Assembly: GCF_001592045.1 (NCBI RefSeq)
Contig: NZ_BCWB01000044.1
Span: 1 to 64,000, forward strand
DNA from: Thermobifida fusca NBRC 14071 = JCM 3263
GTDB lineage: Bacteria > Actinomycetota > Actinomycetes > Streptosporangiales > Streptosporangiaceae
Length of the DNA: 64,000 bases
Reading direction: 5' to 3'
In this document: positions 54,380 through 62,669 of the stretch, one piece after another
How the letters are laid out: each line of letters starts with the position of its first letter
How positions within the stretch are numbered: the stretch's first letter is position 1
Translations under genes and position numbers: made by a program
Notes under the pieces: model-generated
Told to the model about the DNA's origin: nothing
Databases searched by the model: none
What the model saw: only the letters and a program-made list of their open reading frames with translations

Positions 54380-55183
54380 TCAGTCGAGGACGGCGTGGAG
54401 AAAGGCTTTGGTGCGTTCTTCTTTCGGGTCGCCGAAGATCTGTTCCGGCGGGCCTTCCTCGACGATACGGCCGTGGTCGAACATGAGTACCCGGTGCGAG
54501 ACGTCCCGGGCGAACTGCATCTCATGGGTGACCAGCAGCATGGTGATGTCTGTCGTCTCGGCGACTGTGCGCAGCACGTCGAGGACCCCGGTGACGAGTT
54601 CGGGGTCAAGGGCGGAGGTGACCTCGTCAAGCAGCAGGATCTTCGGCCGCATTGCTAGGGCGCGAGCGATAGCGACCCGCTGCTGCTGCCCGCCGGACAG
54701 GTGGGCAGGGTGGGCGTCAATCTTGTCGGAGAGGTCCACCATCTCCAGCAGTTCCCTAGCCCGCTGGTCGGCTTCCTCGCGCGAAATCCCCAGGCTGTGG
54801 ATGGGACCTTCGGTGATGTTCTGCCGCACAGTCATGTTCGGAAACAGGTTGAACTGCTGGAAGACCATGCCGATCTGTTTGCGGACCCGGCGTTGGTGTT
54901 TCTCGTTGGCGCGTACCAGGCGGTCGCCCTGGTAGCGGTGGCTGAGCGGCTCCCCGCCGACCCAGATAACCCCGGAGGTGACCTGTTCCAAGGTCATCAG
55001 CAGGCGCAGGATCGTGGTTTTCCCGGACCCGCTGGGGCCGATCAAGGTGACCCGCTCGCCGGCGTCGACCGTGAAGTCCAACCGGTCGAGCACGGTGAGC
55101 GAGCCGAACCGTTTGACGACTTGGTCGAAGCGGATGAGCGGTTCGTGCGTGCCGGTGCTGGTGCGGGGGTCAGACTGCGGCAT
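54380..55183 (-). CDS. ehuA: Ectoine/hydroxyectoine ABC transporter ATP-binding protein
   Basis: A 267-residue ATPase of the polar amino-acid class: Walker A GPSGSGKTT, Q-loop MVFQQFNLFPNMTV, signature LSGGQQQR, Walker B LLLDEVTSALDPELV and H-loop LLVTHEMQFARD. An insert around SHRYQGDRLVRANEKHQRR is typical of EhuA. It powers uptake of compatible solutes. It overlaps ehuD by 14 bases and is last in the operon. Assignment to ectoine rests on synteny with ectABC. Confidence 0.93.
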   Translation of the reverse strand: MPQSDPRTSTGTHEPLIRFDQVVKRFGSLTVLDRLDFTVDAGERVTLIGPSGSGKTTILRLLMTLEQVTSGVIWVGGEPLSHRYQGDRLVRANEKHQRRVRKQIGMVFQQFNLFPNMTVRQNITEGPIHSLGISREEADQRARELLEMVDLSDKIDAHPAHLSGGQQQRVAIARALAMRPKILLLDEVTSALDPELVTGVLDVLRTVAETTDITMLLVTHEMQFARDVSHRVLMFDHGRIVEEGPPEQIFGDPKEERTKAFLHAVLD

Positions 55184-55808
55184 AGCGTCGCTCCAGTTGT
55201 CGGATGAGGATGGCTGAAGGCACGCTCACCAGGAGGAAGAACAGACCCACGAGGGTCATGGCCTCCAGGTAGCGGAAGTACACGCCGCCGATCTGCGACG
55301 CCTGGTACATCAGTTCGCCGACGGTGATCGCGAACAGCAGCGGCGTGTCTTTGAACATGGCGATCAGGTAGTTGCCGAGCGGAGGGATGACGCGGCGGAT
55401 CGCCTGCGGGAGGATGACCGCGCCCCACGTGCGGTGCAGGGGCAGGCTCAACGCCCGGCAGGCTTCCCACTGGCCTGCGGGCACGGCTTCGATGCCCGAC
55501 CGGTACACCTCCGCGGTGTAGGCGGCATAGTGCACGCCCAGCACTGCCACGCCGATGGTGAACGCCGACAGCGTGTTCGGGGCCAGGGAGAACACGAAGA
55601 CCAGTTGCACGAGCAGCGGGGTGCAGCGGATGAACTCCATGACCGCGAACACCGCGGTCCCGATCACGGGGATGCGGCGTACCAGGGCCACCGCGAGGCC
55701 GAGGACGAGCGCCAGGGTGTAGCCCAGCACCGTGGCTTGCACGGTGACAGCGAGGCCGTTGAGCAGGTCGGGGATGATCCGCCCGGTGAACTCCCAGTCC
55801 CAGGTCAT
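55170..55808 (-). CDS. ehuD: Ectoine/hydroxyectoine ABC transporter permease
   Basis: A 212-residue permease of the HisMQ family with five or six helices. It has the N-terminal LLNGLAVTVQATVLGYTLAL pattern and the EAA loop QWEACRALSLPLHRTWGAVILPQAIRR. ATG 55808 overlaps the ehuC stop (ATGA); the longer open frame upstream is a shadow. Pairs with EhuC. Confidence 0.93.
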   Translation of the reverse strand: MTWDWEFTGRIIPDLLNGLAVTVQATVLGYTLALVLGLAVALVRRIPVIGTAVFAVMEFIRCTPLLVQLVFVFSLAPNTLSAFTIGVAVLGVHYAAYTAEVYRSGIEAVPAGQWEACRALSLPLHRTWGAVILPQAIRRVIPPLGNYLIAMFKDTPLLFAITVGELMYQASQIGGVYFRYLEAMTLVGLFFLLVSVPSAILIRQLERRYAAV

Positions 55809-56527
55809 CGCCGGCCACCTCCTGTCGCGGTCGCGGGCGGGGGCCGCAGCAGGGCGAGGAAGCCGGTGGCGACGGGCCGTCCCAGCCGCCGGTTGGCGCG
55901 GCGTTCCAGGAGCCGCATTCCCACGATCAGCAGCTGGGCGATGAGGAAGTAGGCGATGAGGGCGCCGGTGAAGGCCGCGACCGTCTCCCCGGTGGAGGCC
56001 CGCTGCTCTTGGGCGACCCGGGTCAGGTCGCTGACGCCGATGAGCGACACGATGGCGGTGGCTTTCATCAGTTCGATGACGAGGTTGCCGAAGGTGGGCA
56101 GCATCTGCGCCCACGCTTGGGGCAGCACGACCGCTCGCATGCGCCGCCACCACGACATGCTGAGCGCGATCGTGGCTTCCACTTGGGCTTTGGGCACCGC
56201 GTTGATGGCGGCCCGCACGACTTCCGCCCCGTAGGCGCCGACGTTGAGGCCGAGCGCGAGCACGGCGGCGAAGAGCGCGTCGATCTTGTAGGGGACGAGC
56301 TGGGGGATCGCGAACGCCATCCAGTACATGAGGACGAGCGCGGCTACGCCGCGGAACGTTTCGGTGTAGCCGGTGGCGATGGCGCGCGCTACGGGGTTGC
56401 GCAGGGTGCCCATGACCCCCACGACCATGGCGAGGGCGAAGGCGAGCACGGCCCCGAGCAGGGTGATGAGGAGGGTGGTTCCGGCCCCGCTCAGGTAGAG
56501 CGGGAGCCGGTCGATGAGGAACTCCAC
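55805..56527 (-). CDS. ehuC: Ectoine/hydroxyectoine ABC transporter permease
   Basis: A 240-residue HisMQ-type permease: YLSGAGTTLLITLLGAVLAF near the start and the EAA loop QVEATIALSMSWWRRMRAVVLPQAWAQM. The C-terminal 25 residues are basic and Pro-rich, beyond the last helix. It begins 14 bases after ehuB. Confidence 0.93.
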   Translation of the reverse strand: MEFLIDRLPLYLSGAGTTLLITLLGAVLAFALAMVVGVMGTLRNPVARAIATGYTETFRGVAALVLMYWMAFAIPQLVPYKIDALFAAVLALGLNVGAYGAEVVRAAINAVPKAQVEATIALSMSWWRRMRAVVLPQAWAQMLPTFGNLVIELMKATAIVSLIGVSDLTRVAQEQRASTGETVAAFTGALIAYFLIAQLLIVGMRLLERRANRRLGRPVATGFLALLRPPPATATGGGRR

Positions 56528-56541
56528 GGCGGTATCCGTCC

Positions 56542-57432
56542 TTAGGCCTGGCAGAGCTGCTCCGTAGTCAGGTCTCCGGGGAGTTCTTGTTCGGTGAAGC
56601 CGAACGGTTCGAGGATTTCGAGGAGACGGCCGCTCGCTTTGAAGTCGGCGAGGACCCGGTTGACTTCGGCGAGGAGCTCGGTGTCGCTCTGCCGGAAGGC
56701 GAGACCGCCGGCAGGGGTGACTTCTTCCCCGTCCACGACGGGGATGAAGCCTTCGGTGACTTCGAAGTCGCCGCCGCGCTGGTTGAGGAGCCGGTTGAGG
56801 GAGAGGGTGCTCAGCGCGACCGCGTCGACCCGGCCGTTGCTGAGGAGTTCGTAGGCGCTGGTCTGGTTGTCCACGGTTTCGATCTGTGCTTCGGGAACTC
56901 CCGCGCCTTTGGCGTAGCCCTGTTCCACGGAGGCGTTGAGCACGGCCACGGTCACGTCAGGGTTGGCGGCGATGTCGTCGAAGGTGGTCAGGCCGTACGG
57001 GTTGCCGGCGGGGACGAGGAACGCCTGGAGGACGCGGTAGGTCGGTTCCGCGAAAGCGACTTCGGCGCACCGTTCAGGGGTGATGTACATTCCGGCGGCG
57101 ACCGCGTCGAACCGCTTGGCTTTCAGCCCGGGGATGAGCCCGTCCCAGGCCACGGATTCGGCACGGACTTCGGGAACGCCGAGTTCCGCGAAGATCGCGC
57201 GGAGCAGTTCGGGGGAGGAGCCGGTGACTTCGCCGTTCTCGTCGATGTAGCCGAAGGGGGCTTCGTTGTTGATCGCGACCTGGATGTAGCCCTGTTTCCG
57301 CAGGCTGTCGAGGGTCACAGTGTCTTCGGTGCGGGAGCAGGCGGCGAGTGCGGGACCGAACGCGATGGCGGCCAGGCCGATTCCTCCGGCGCGGAAGAGG
57401 CCGCGGCGGCTCACAGTTCCGTGGTCTGTCAT
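56542..57432 (-). CDS. ehuB: Ectoine/hydroxyectoine ABC transporter substrate-binding lipoprotein
   Basis: A 296-residue binding protein with a twin-arginine signal SRRGLFRAGG (8-17) ending in the lipobox LAAC (Cys32), so it is probably a Tat-exported lipoprotein. The SBP-type fold has QVAINNEAPFGYIDENGEVTGSSPEL, where NNEAPFGY corresponds to the ligand-pocket region of known EhuB, and FDAVAAGMYITPERC. First ehu gene, 171 bases after ectC, with two hairpins in the gap. Confidence 0.93.
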   Translation of the reverse strand: MTDHGTVSRRGLFRAGGIGLAAIAFGPALAACSRTEDTVTLDSLRKQGYIQVAINNEAPFGYIDENGEVTGSSPELLRAIFAELGVPEVRAESVAWDGLIPGLKAKRFDAVAAGMYITPERCAEVAFAEPTYRVLQAFLVPAGNPYGLTTFDDIAANPDVTVAVLNASVEQGYAKGAGVPEAQIETVDNQTSAYELLSNGRVDAVALSTLSLNRLLNQRGGDFEVTEGFIPVVDGEEVTPAGGLAFRQSDTELLAEVNRVLADFKASGRLLEILEPFGFTEQELPGDLTTEQLCQA

Positions 57433-57488
57433 GGTGTGGTTCCTGTCCGTTATCGCGGAAATGCGGGGATGTCGTGATGTGCGGGGCC

Positions 57489-57564
57489 GGCGGTGTTCCG
57501 GCCAGGGGACACCGCCGGGCTGTCGGGGAGCTGCACTGGACCGCGGGGTGCAGCACAGCTCCCC
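57489..57564 (-). promoter_or_regulatory. Two hairpins between ectC and ehuB
   Basis: GGCGGTGT/ACACCGCC (57489-57496 and 57509-57516) and GGGGAGCTG/CAGCTCCCC (57525-57533 and 57556-57564). They could terminate or attenuate the ectABC transcript before the transporter genes, or be processing sites. Confidence 0.45.
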
Positions 57565-57603
57565 AGCAGCGGTTGCTCCGGCTGGTGTGGCCGGTGTCCG
57601 GTA

Positions 57604-58008
57604 TCAGTCGGTGTCCGTGGCGTCCTCGGTGAGCAGCGGGTACGAGCCGTTCTCGTCGTGGACTTCGCGGCCGGTGACCGGCGGGGTGAACACGCAGAGG
57701 ACGCGGAAGTCGGTCTTGGGGCGGACGGTGTGCCGCTCATGCCCGTTGAGCAGGTAGAGCGTGCCCGGTGTGATGAGGAAGGTTTCGCCGGTCTCGTCGT
57801 TGGTGACTTCTGCTTCGCCTTCGATGCAGTGCACCAGTTCGATGTGGTTGGCGTACCACATCGAGGTTTCGGTGCCCGCGTAGAGGACGGTTTCGTGGAA
57901 GGAGAAGCCGACGCCGTCCCGGGCCAGGACGATGCGGCGGCTGCGCCAGTTCTCGGTGACGACGTCGGCGTCGGTGCCGTTAATGTCGTCCAGGCTGCGC
58001 ACGATCAT
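57604..58008 (-). CDS. ectC: Ectoine synthase
   Basis: A 134-residue cupin that cyclises N-gamma-acetyl-diaminobutyrate to ectoine. Residues reported for characterised EctC are present: Glu57 ([10 protein letters not shown]), Tyr85 ([13 protein letters not shown]) and His93. It starts [16 protein letters not shown]. No hydroxylase gene (ectD) follows, so ectoine rather than hydroxyectoine is the expected product from this locus. Confidence 0.97.
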   Translation of the reverse strand: MIVRSLDDINGTDADVVTENWRSRRIVLARDGVGFSFHETVLYAGTETSMWYANHIELVHCIEGEAEVTNDETGETFLITPGTLYLLNGHERHTVRPKTDFRVLCVFTPPVTGREVHDENGSYPLLTEDATDTD

Positions 58009-58045
58009 GGGTGTCTTCCTTTCGGCTGGTAGAGGTGCAGCACCC

Positions 58046-58089
58046 CCACTGCTTTATGCGCGTGCATATGCATGTGCATGAAGCAGTGG
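58046..58089. repeat. 44-base near-perfect inverted repeat between ectB and ectC
   Basis: CCACTGCTTTATGCGCGTGC at the left end pairs with the right half ending GCATGAAGCAGTGG. All 22 position pairs are complementary on the plus strand if three G-T wobbles are allowed. On the coding (minus) strand the same three positions become A-C mismatches. It sits in the 158-base gap between ectB and ectC. Confidence 0.8.
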
Positions 58090-58166
58090 AGCGTCGTCGC
58101 CGCAGACGTGCCGCAGGTGGACGGGAAAGGGCGCGAAGCACACCCGTCCGCGAGGGCTAGGGGAGA

Positions 58167-59432
58167 TCAGGCGGGCTGGGGGGCGCGGACCGCAGCACGC
58201 ACCGACTCGGCGAGGATGTCCAGCCCTTCCTCCATTTCGGCGACGGAAGTAGTGAGCGGAGGCAGCAGTTTGGCCACCTCGTCCTCGGGCCCGGACGTCT
58301 CCATGAGCAGACCGCGTTCGAACGCTTCGGCGCACACCCGCCGCGCGTCGCCTTCACCCGGCAGCACCAGGCCGCAGGCCATGCCGCGGCCGCGGACGCT
58401 CGCCCCGGCCTCCGCATGCTCGGCAGCGATCGCCTCGAGCCGCTCGGTGATGAGCTGCCCCTTGGCCAGGGTCTCCCGCTCGAGGGAGTCGTCGCGCCAG
58501 TAGGTGTTGAGCGCCACGGTGGCGGTGAGGAAAGCCGGGTTGAACCCGCGGAACGTACCGTTGTGCTCTCCGGGCTCCCACACGTCCAGTTCCCGTTTGA
58601 ACAGGGTCAGCGCCATGGGCAGGCCGTAGCCGCTGATCGACTTCGACAAGGTGACGATGTCCGGCACGATCCCGGCTTCCTCGAAGCTGAAGAAGGGACC
58701 GGTCCGGCCGCAGCCCATCTGGATGTCGTCGACGATGAGCAGCAGTTCGTGCTCCCGGCACAGCTCCGCCAGGCCGCGCAGCCAGTCCGCTCTGGCCACG
58801 TTGATCCCGCCTTCGCCCTGCACCGTCTCCACGATGACGGCGGCGGGCCGGTCCAGGCCGCTGCCGCTGTCTTCCAGCAGGCTGCGGAGCCACAGGAAGT
58901 CGGGGACCTGCCCGTCCATGTAGTTGTCGAAGGGCATGGTGACGGTGTGGTTGAGGGGCACTCCCGCCCCTCCGCGCTTCATGGAGTTGCCAGTCACCGC
59001 GAGCGCGCCCAGCGTCATGCCGTGGAAGCTGTTGGTGAAGCTGATCACCGTCTCCCGGCCGGTGACTTTGCGGGCGAGTTTGAGGGCGGCCTCGACCGCG
59101 TTGGTGCCCGTCGGTCCGGGGAACTGCACTTTGTAGTCCAGGCCGCGGGGTTTGAGGATCACCTCCTCGAAGGTGTCGAGGAAGTCGCGTTTAGCGGTGG
59201 TGGCGGCGTCCAGGCTGTGGACGATCGAGTCGCTGCCGAGGTAGTCCAGCAGCGCGGTTTTGAGTGTCGGATTGTTGTGGCCGTAGTTGAGCGCTCCGGC
59301 TCCGGCGAAGAAGTCGAGGTAGCCGCGGCCGGTGTGGTCGTAGACGCGGCTGCCGCGTGCCCGGGTGAAGAGGGTGGGCCATCCCCGGCAGTAGCTGCGG
59401 ACTTCGGACTCGAGTCGGGAGAAGGTTTCCAT
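58167..59432 (-). CDS. ectB: L-2,4-diaminobutyrate transaminase
   Basis: A 421-residue class-III PLP aminotransferase that makes diaminobutyrate from aspartate semialdehyde. It has DFFAGAGALNYGHNNP, FPGPTGTNAVEAALKLAR, VETVQGEGGINVA, VDDIQMGCGRTG and the PLP lysine in TLSKSISGYGLPMAL. ATG 59432 has AAGGAG 7 bases upstream; the open frame beyond it is not used. Confidence 0.97.
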   Translation of the reverse strand: METFSRLESEVRSYCRGWPTLFTRARGSRVYDHTGRGYLDFFAGAGALNYGHNNPTLKTALLDYLGSDSIVHSLDAATTAKRDFLDTFEEVILKPRGLDYKVQFPGPTGTNAVEAALKLARKVTGRETVISFTNSFHGMTLGALAVTGNSMKRGGAGVPLNHTVTMPFDNYMDGQVPDFLWLRSLLEDSGSGLDRPAAVIVETVQGEGGINVARADWLRGLAELCREHELLLIVDDIQMGCGRTGPFFSFEEAGIVPDIVTLSKSISGYGLPMALTLFKRELDVWEPGEHNGTFRGFNPAFLTATVALNTYWRDDSLERETLAKGQLITERLEAIAAEHAEAGASVRGRGMACGLVLPGEGDARRVCAEAFERGLLMETSGPEDEVAKLLPPLTTSVAEMEEGLDILAESVRAAVRAPQPA

Positions 59433-59473
59433 CGCGGATCTCCTTTGTCTCCGTTTCAGGGCAGGCGTCGAGG

Positions 59474-59493
59474 GCTCGGGGCACGGCCCGAGC
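59474..59493. promoter_or_regulatory. Hairpin between ectA and ectB
   Basis: GCTCGGG (59474-59480) and CCCGAGC (59487-59493) with a 6-base loop, in the 73-base ectA-ectB gap. Short TCGAGG repeats flank it. A transcript-processing or modulation role is possible. Confidence 0.4.
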
Positions 59494-59505
59494 GGTGTCG
59501 AGGGG

Positions 59506-60078
59506 TCAGCGCAGCGGACCGATCCGGACGAGGTCTTCGGGTTCGTGCTGCTCGGGGAGTTCTGCCGGGAAATGTCCGCGGTCGAACAGCGGAGTCCAGG
59601 AGAGGGCAGCGGACCGGGCACGGGCAAAAGAGGCGAACAGTGCTCGGGATGCCGTGTTGCCAGGGGTGACGGTGGCTTCGAGGTAGCGGATGCCGCGCTC
59701 GGTGATGCAGGAGCTGATGCGGTCGAGCATCCGGCGGGCCAGGCGGCGCCCGCGGAACGCGGGGTCGACCGCGACCTGCCAGAGGAAGTAGGTGTCGGGC
59801 GCGTCGGGACGCACGTATCCGGTGACGAAACCTCGGATCGTGCCGGTGCTGTCGCGGGCGACGAGCGATGTGGCGGCGAAGTCGCGGCACCACAGCACGT
59901 AGGCGTAGGGGGAGTTCACGTCCAGGTCGGAGATCCTGGCGAGGGCCCACAGCTGTCGGCCGTCGTCGAGTGTGGGCGGTTCGAGGGCCACGTCAGCGGC
60001 CTCGCCCGCCTTGAGCGAATGGTTACTTTCCGTATCTGAGCTATGTCGGTCCTCGGAAGGGGCTTGCTGTCCAAACAC
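59506..60078 (-). CDS. ectA: L-2,4-diaminobutyrate N-gamma-acetyltransferase
   Basis: A 190-residue GNAT enzyme. The core has RISDLDVNSPYAYVLWCRDF, TGYVRPDAPDTYFLWQVAVD and the acetyl-CoA loop FRGRRLARRML, then TVTPGNTASRALFASFAR, typical of EctA. GTG start with AGGG 9 bases upstream. The first ~30 residues (Ser/Glu/His-rich) are not conserved in general. First gene of ectABC; a 12-base palindrome lies 35 bases upstream. Confidence 0.95.
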   Translation of the reverse strand: MFGQQAPSEDRHSSDTESNHSLKAGEAADVALEPPTLDDGRQLWALARISDLDVNSPYAYVLWCRDFAATSLVARDSTGTIRGFVTGYVRPDAPDTYFLWQVAVDPAFRGRRLARRMLDRISSCITERGIRYLEATVTPGNTASRALFASFARARSAALSWTPLFDRGHFPAELPEQHEPEDLVRIGPLR

Positions 60079-60112
60079 GTCGATGGACCCTAGCGAACGT
60101 TTCTGAGCAGGT

Positions 60113-60124
60113 TTTTCGCGAAAA
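60113..60124. promoter_or_regulatory. Palindromic operator candidate upstream of ectA
   Basis: TTTTCGCGAAAA is an exact palindrome in an AT-rich patch 35 bases before the ectA start, where a promoter is expected. A candidate binding site for a repressor of the ect genes. Confidence 0.45.
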
Positions 60125-60732
60125 TTCGGGGTGATGTTTCGGTCCTCTTACTGCCGGGTAGGACAGCTCCCTTTGCCTTCATGGCTACTCTGCGCCACCA
60201 CGCTTCTCCGCTTCCGCAACCACTGCCCCCGGGGGCGTTCGGGAGCCTCACCAGGCGATACCCCAGGGTTTGGTCAGATCTTTACGACCCCGGCGAGAGA
60301 GGACGCCGCAGAGCAGGAAATACGGCTAGCACCCTTCCCTGAGAAAAATCCAAGGGAACTTTAAGGGTGAATTAGCTCACACCAATTCGGTGCAAAGGAC
60401 TGATCAATCACGGCGCCGCCGCACCGCCGATTTCCCTGCCCCGCAGGGCTTTCTGGCCTGGACCAAGGAGAGCGCGCCCACGCTCTCTGAGGGGGCGTTT
60501 GGGGGACCTTTTCTAGGACTTTGCGTAGTACGACCTACCGTAGTACTACAATCGGTCGAGACGAGAGGCGCTACGGCGCCCCATCACCTGTCATCGCGGC
60601 CGGATCGCTCGACCGTGCGTGACGACAACAGCCACATAACGGCCACTGGAGTCAGAGCCAGCCGCGACAGGGCCCCGATCCCCGCGCCTTTGCCGGGGAG
60701 TTAGAGCCACGAGCCAGGATCGGAGGCGCCCG
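60125..60732. other. Intergenic region between ectA and the whiB-like gene
   Basis: No convincing reading frame. A GAGAGCG/CGCTCTC hairpin (60468-60487) and the GTAGTAC repeats (60525-60549) are the only clear structures. It probably holds the whiB promoter and a long leader. Confidence 0.5.
60525..60549 (+). promoter_or_regulatory. Tandem GTAGTAC repeats upstream of the whiB-like gene
   Basis: GTAGTACGAC (60525-60534) and GTAGTACTAC (60540-60549) are 15 bases apart; the second is an exact 10-base palindrome. About 185 bases before the start codon. They look like a regulator binding site. Confidence 0.45.
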
Positions 60733-60999
60733 GTGAACCGCCTTTACCACGAGAGCGAAGACTGGGTCCGGCAAGGAGCCTGCCGCAACTACGACCCCGA
60801 GCTTTTCTTTCCGGTGAGCACCACCGGCCCCGGACGCGAAACCGTGGAACTCGCCAAAGCCATCTGCCGCAGTTGTACTGTTCGCCGAGATTGCCTGCGG
60901 TGGGCTCTGCGAGCCGGTGAAGCACACGGGGTGTGGGGGGCGACCACCCCCGAGGAGCGCCGCTATCTCCGCAGGGAACTGTCGCTGACGGTGAACTGA
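60733..60999 (+). CDS. WhiB-like (Wbl) iron-sulfur transcription regulator
   Basis: An 88-residue Wbl protein with the four 4Fe-4S cysteines Cys17, Cys45, Cys48 and Cys54 (CxxC then x5 C), the turn GVWGATTPEERR and a basic C-terminal tail RRYLRRELS. Wbl proteins bind sigma factors and respond to redox or nitric oxide. GTG start with GGAGG 7 bases upstream. Exact subtype (WhiB1, WblE etc.) is uncertain; the short compact form resembles the WhiB1/WblE group. Confidence 0.93.
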   Translation: MNRLYHESEDWVRQGACRNYDPELFFPVSTTGPGRETVELAKAICRSCTVRRDCLRWALRAGEAHGVWGATTPEERRYLRRELSLTVN

Positions 61000-61021
61000 C
61001 TCTGCCACACAACGACGATTC

Positions 61022-61057
61022 CGCGAGCCGCCAGGTGGTCAGGCCTGGCGGCTCGCG
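61022..61057 (+). terminator. Intrinsic terminator of the whiB-like gene
   Basis: CGCGAGCCGCCAGG (61022-61035) pairs exactly with 61044-61057 across an 8-base loop, 22 bases after the stop codon. Confidence 0.75.
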
Positions 61058-61069
61058 CATTGTGCTGCA

Positions 61070-61093
61070 ACAACCGCGGTGTGGCGCGGTTGT
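61070..61093 (+). promoter_or_regulatory. Hairpin upstream of the CopC-like gene
   Basis: ACAACCGCG (61070-61078) and CGCGGTTGT (61085-61093) with a 6-base loop, about 115 bases before the start. Possible operator or leader structure. Confidence 0.35.
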
Positions 61094-61207
61094 CCCGCAT
61101 TCGGGGTAGCGTCAAAGAAAACGGGCACCTCCCGACGCGACTGCGGCCCACTGCGGCCGCGTCCTCTTCCGCCCGCTATGTGGAGACGTCAGAAAGGTCC
61201 TCAGTCG

Positions 61208-61840
61208 ATGTCAGCCTTCTCCGCCTCATCCCCCGGCGGTCGCATCATCGCGCTGGTGACAGGTCTACTCACCGCCCTGGCTCTGTCCCTGGGGGTCGCC
61301 CCCACGGCACACGCGCACAACACCCTCGTCTCCTCGTCCCCCGAGGACGGGGCCACCCTCGACTCTCTCCCCGAGAAGGTAGTGCTGACCTTCAACGCGG
61401 AAGTGCTGGAGGGAGGCAACGGGATCGTCGTCACCGGCCCGGACGGCACCAACTACGCCTCTGGTGATGTCGTCATCGACGGGGTGGAAGCCTCCATCGA
61501 CCTGGAACCGCTCACCCAGCCCGGCGAATACACCGTCGAATACCGGATCATCTCCGCCGACGGCCACCCGCTTTCGGACACCTTCACGTTCACCGTGGAC
61601 GAGTCCGCTATCCCCGAGCCCACCGAGAGCCCGGCTGCTGAACAACCTGAAGAAGAGGAGCCCACGCCTGCCCCTGCGGAAACTGAAGGGACGGAGTCCG
61701 AGGACAGCACCTCGACAACCGGCGTGGGTCTTTCCGGTCCGCTCGGAGCGATCCTGGGAATCGTCCTGGGAATCGGCGTCATCGCGGTGATCGCAATCAC
61801 CATCATCCGCCTGCGCCGCCGTCCTGGCTCCGGAGACTGA
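61208..61840 (+). CDS. CopC-domain copper-resistance protein, membrane anchored
   Basis: A 210-residue exported protein. The signal peptide ends THAHA-type (cleavage near 36) so the mature protein begins with a His, as in CopC copper sites; ADGHPLSDTFTFTV carries the second conserved His/Asp. Domain about 37-130. An acidic Glu/Pro/Thr linker (130-172) leads to one C-terminal membrane helix and a basic tail. Thus a periplasm-side copper-binding protein tethered to the membrane. No copD or YcnI gene is adjacent. ATG 61208 gives the signal peptide. Confidence 0.87.
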   Translation: MSAFSASSPGGRIIALVTGLLTALALSLGVAPTAHAHNTLVSSSPEDGATLDSLPEKVVLTFNAEVLEGGNGIVVTGPDGTNYASGDVVIDGVEASIDLEPLTQPGEYTVEYRIISADGHPLSDTFTFTVDESAIPEPTESPAAEQPEEEEPTPAPAETEGTESEDSTSTTGVGLSGPLGAILGIVLGIGVIAVIAITIIRLRRRPGSGD

Positions 61841-61904
61841 CACCGCTCACGCCCCCTCCTGTCCCCTTCGGGAGGGGGTGTCACCGGTGCCCGTATCCGA
61901 GACG

Positions 61905-62669
61905 TCAGGAGTGGCGACGTACCAGCAGGATGCTGATGTTGTCCCGACCGGACGCGTTCATCGCAGCCTGCCACAAGTTGTAGACGGCGATGTTGTCATC
62001 GCCCGCTTCAGCGATGATGCGCTCCATCTCCTCCAGCGGAACCAGGTCGGACAGCCCGTCGCTGCACATCAGCCAGGCACCGGGCCCCGGCTCGGTGTCC
62101 TGGCCCACGTGCGGCACGATGGTCGAGTTGCCGCTGCCGCCCAGCGACTGGGTGATGTAGTTCGTCGTGACCGGACGGCCGTCCTCTCCCGGCGGTAGCA
62201 CCGGGGAGTCGTCCTCGGACAACTGGATCAGTTGGGAGCCCTTCAAGCGATAGGTCCGGGAGTCCCCAACGTTGAACCAGTAGTTCGCGTCGGGCGTGAG
62301 CAGGACCCCCGCGACCGTGGTTCCCATCCCCGAGAACTCCACGTGCTGCCCGGCATGCTCCTTGATCTCATCGTCGATGTGTTTGAGCAGCAGACCCACC
62401 GCTTCCGGGCCGGTCAACTGGGCGCTACTCTCCGCCATCCGGTGGACCGCGTGCTCCGCGGCGATCTCACCGGCGGCGTGGCCTCCCAGACCGTCGGCGA
62501 CCGCGACGACGACGGGATCAGCGAGGGGCAGCCAGCAGTGCACCGGAGCGTTCATTTCGGCGCCCGCGACCGTGAGCGCACCCATGACCACGGCGTCCTC
62601 ATTAGCCTGGCGGACAGCGCCTCTGTGCGTGAGGACTGTAACCTCGACTGCCCCACGAGCGACACCCAT
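61905..62669 (-). CDS. PP2C-family serine/threonine phosphatase
   Basis: A 254-residue PPM/PP2C phosphatase with the metal-binding motifs RQANEDAVV (20-28), VVAVADGLGGHAAGE (54-68), the GMGTTVAG motif, LMCSDGLSDL and GRDNISILLV. Mn2+/Mg2+-dependent dephosphorylation of Ser/Thr. No membrane segment. ATG 62669 has AGGAGG 8 bases upstream; longer readings are rejected. No kinase gene is adjacent. Confidence 0.94.
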   Translation of the reverse strand: MGVARGAVEVTVLTHRGAVRQANEDAVVMGALTVAGAEMNAPVHCWLPLADPVVVAVADGLGGHAAGEIAAEHAVHRMAESSAQLTGPEAVGLLLKHIDDEIKEHAGQHVEFSGMGTTVAGVLLTPDANYWFNVGDSRTYRLKGSQLIQLSEDDSPVLPPGEDGRPVTTNYITQSLGGSGNSTIVPHVGQDTEPGPGAWLMCSDGLSDLVPLEEMERIIAEAGDDNIAVYNLWQAAMNASGRDNISILLVRRHS

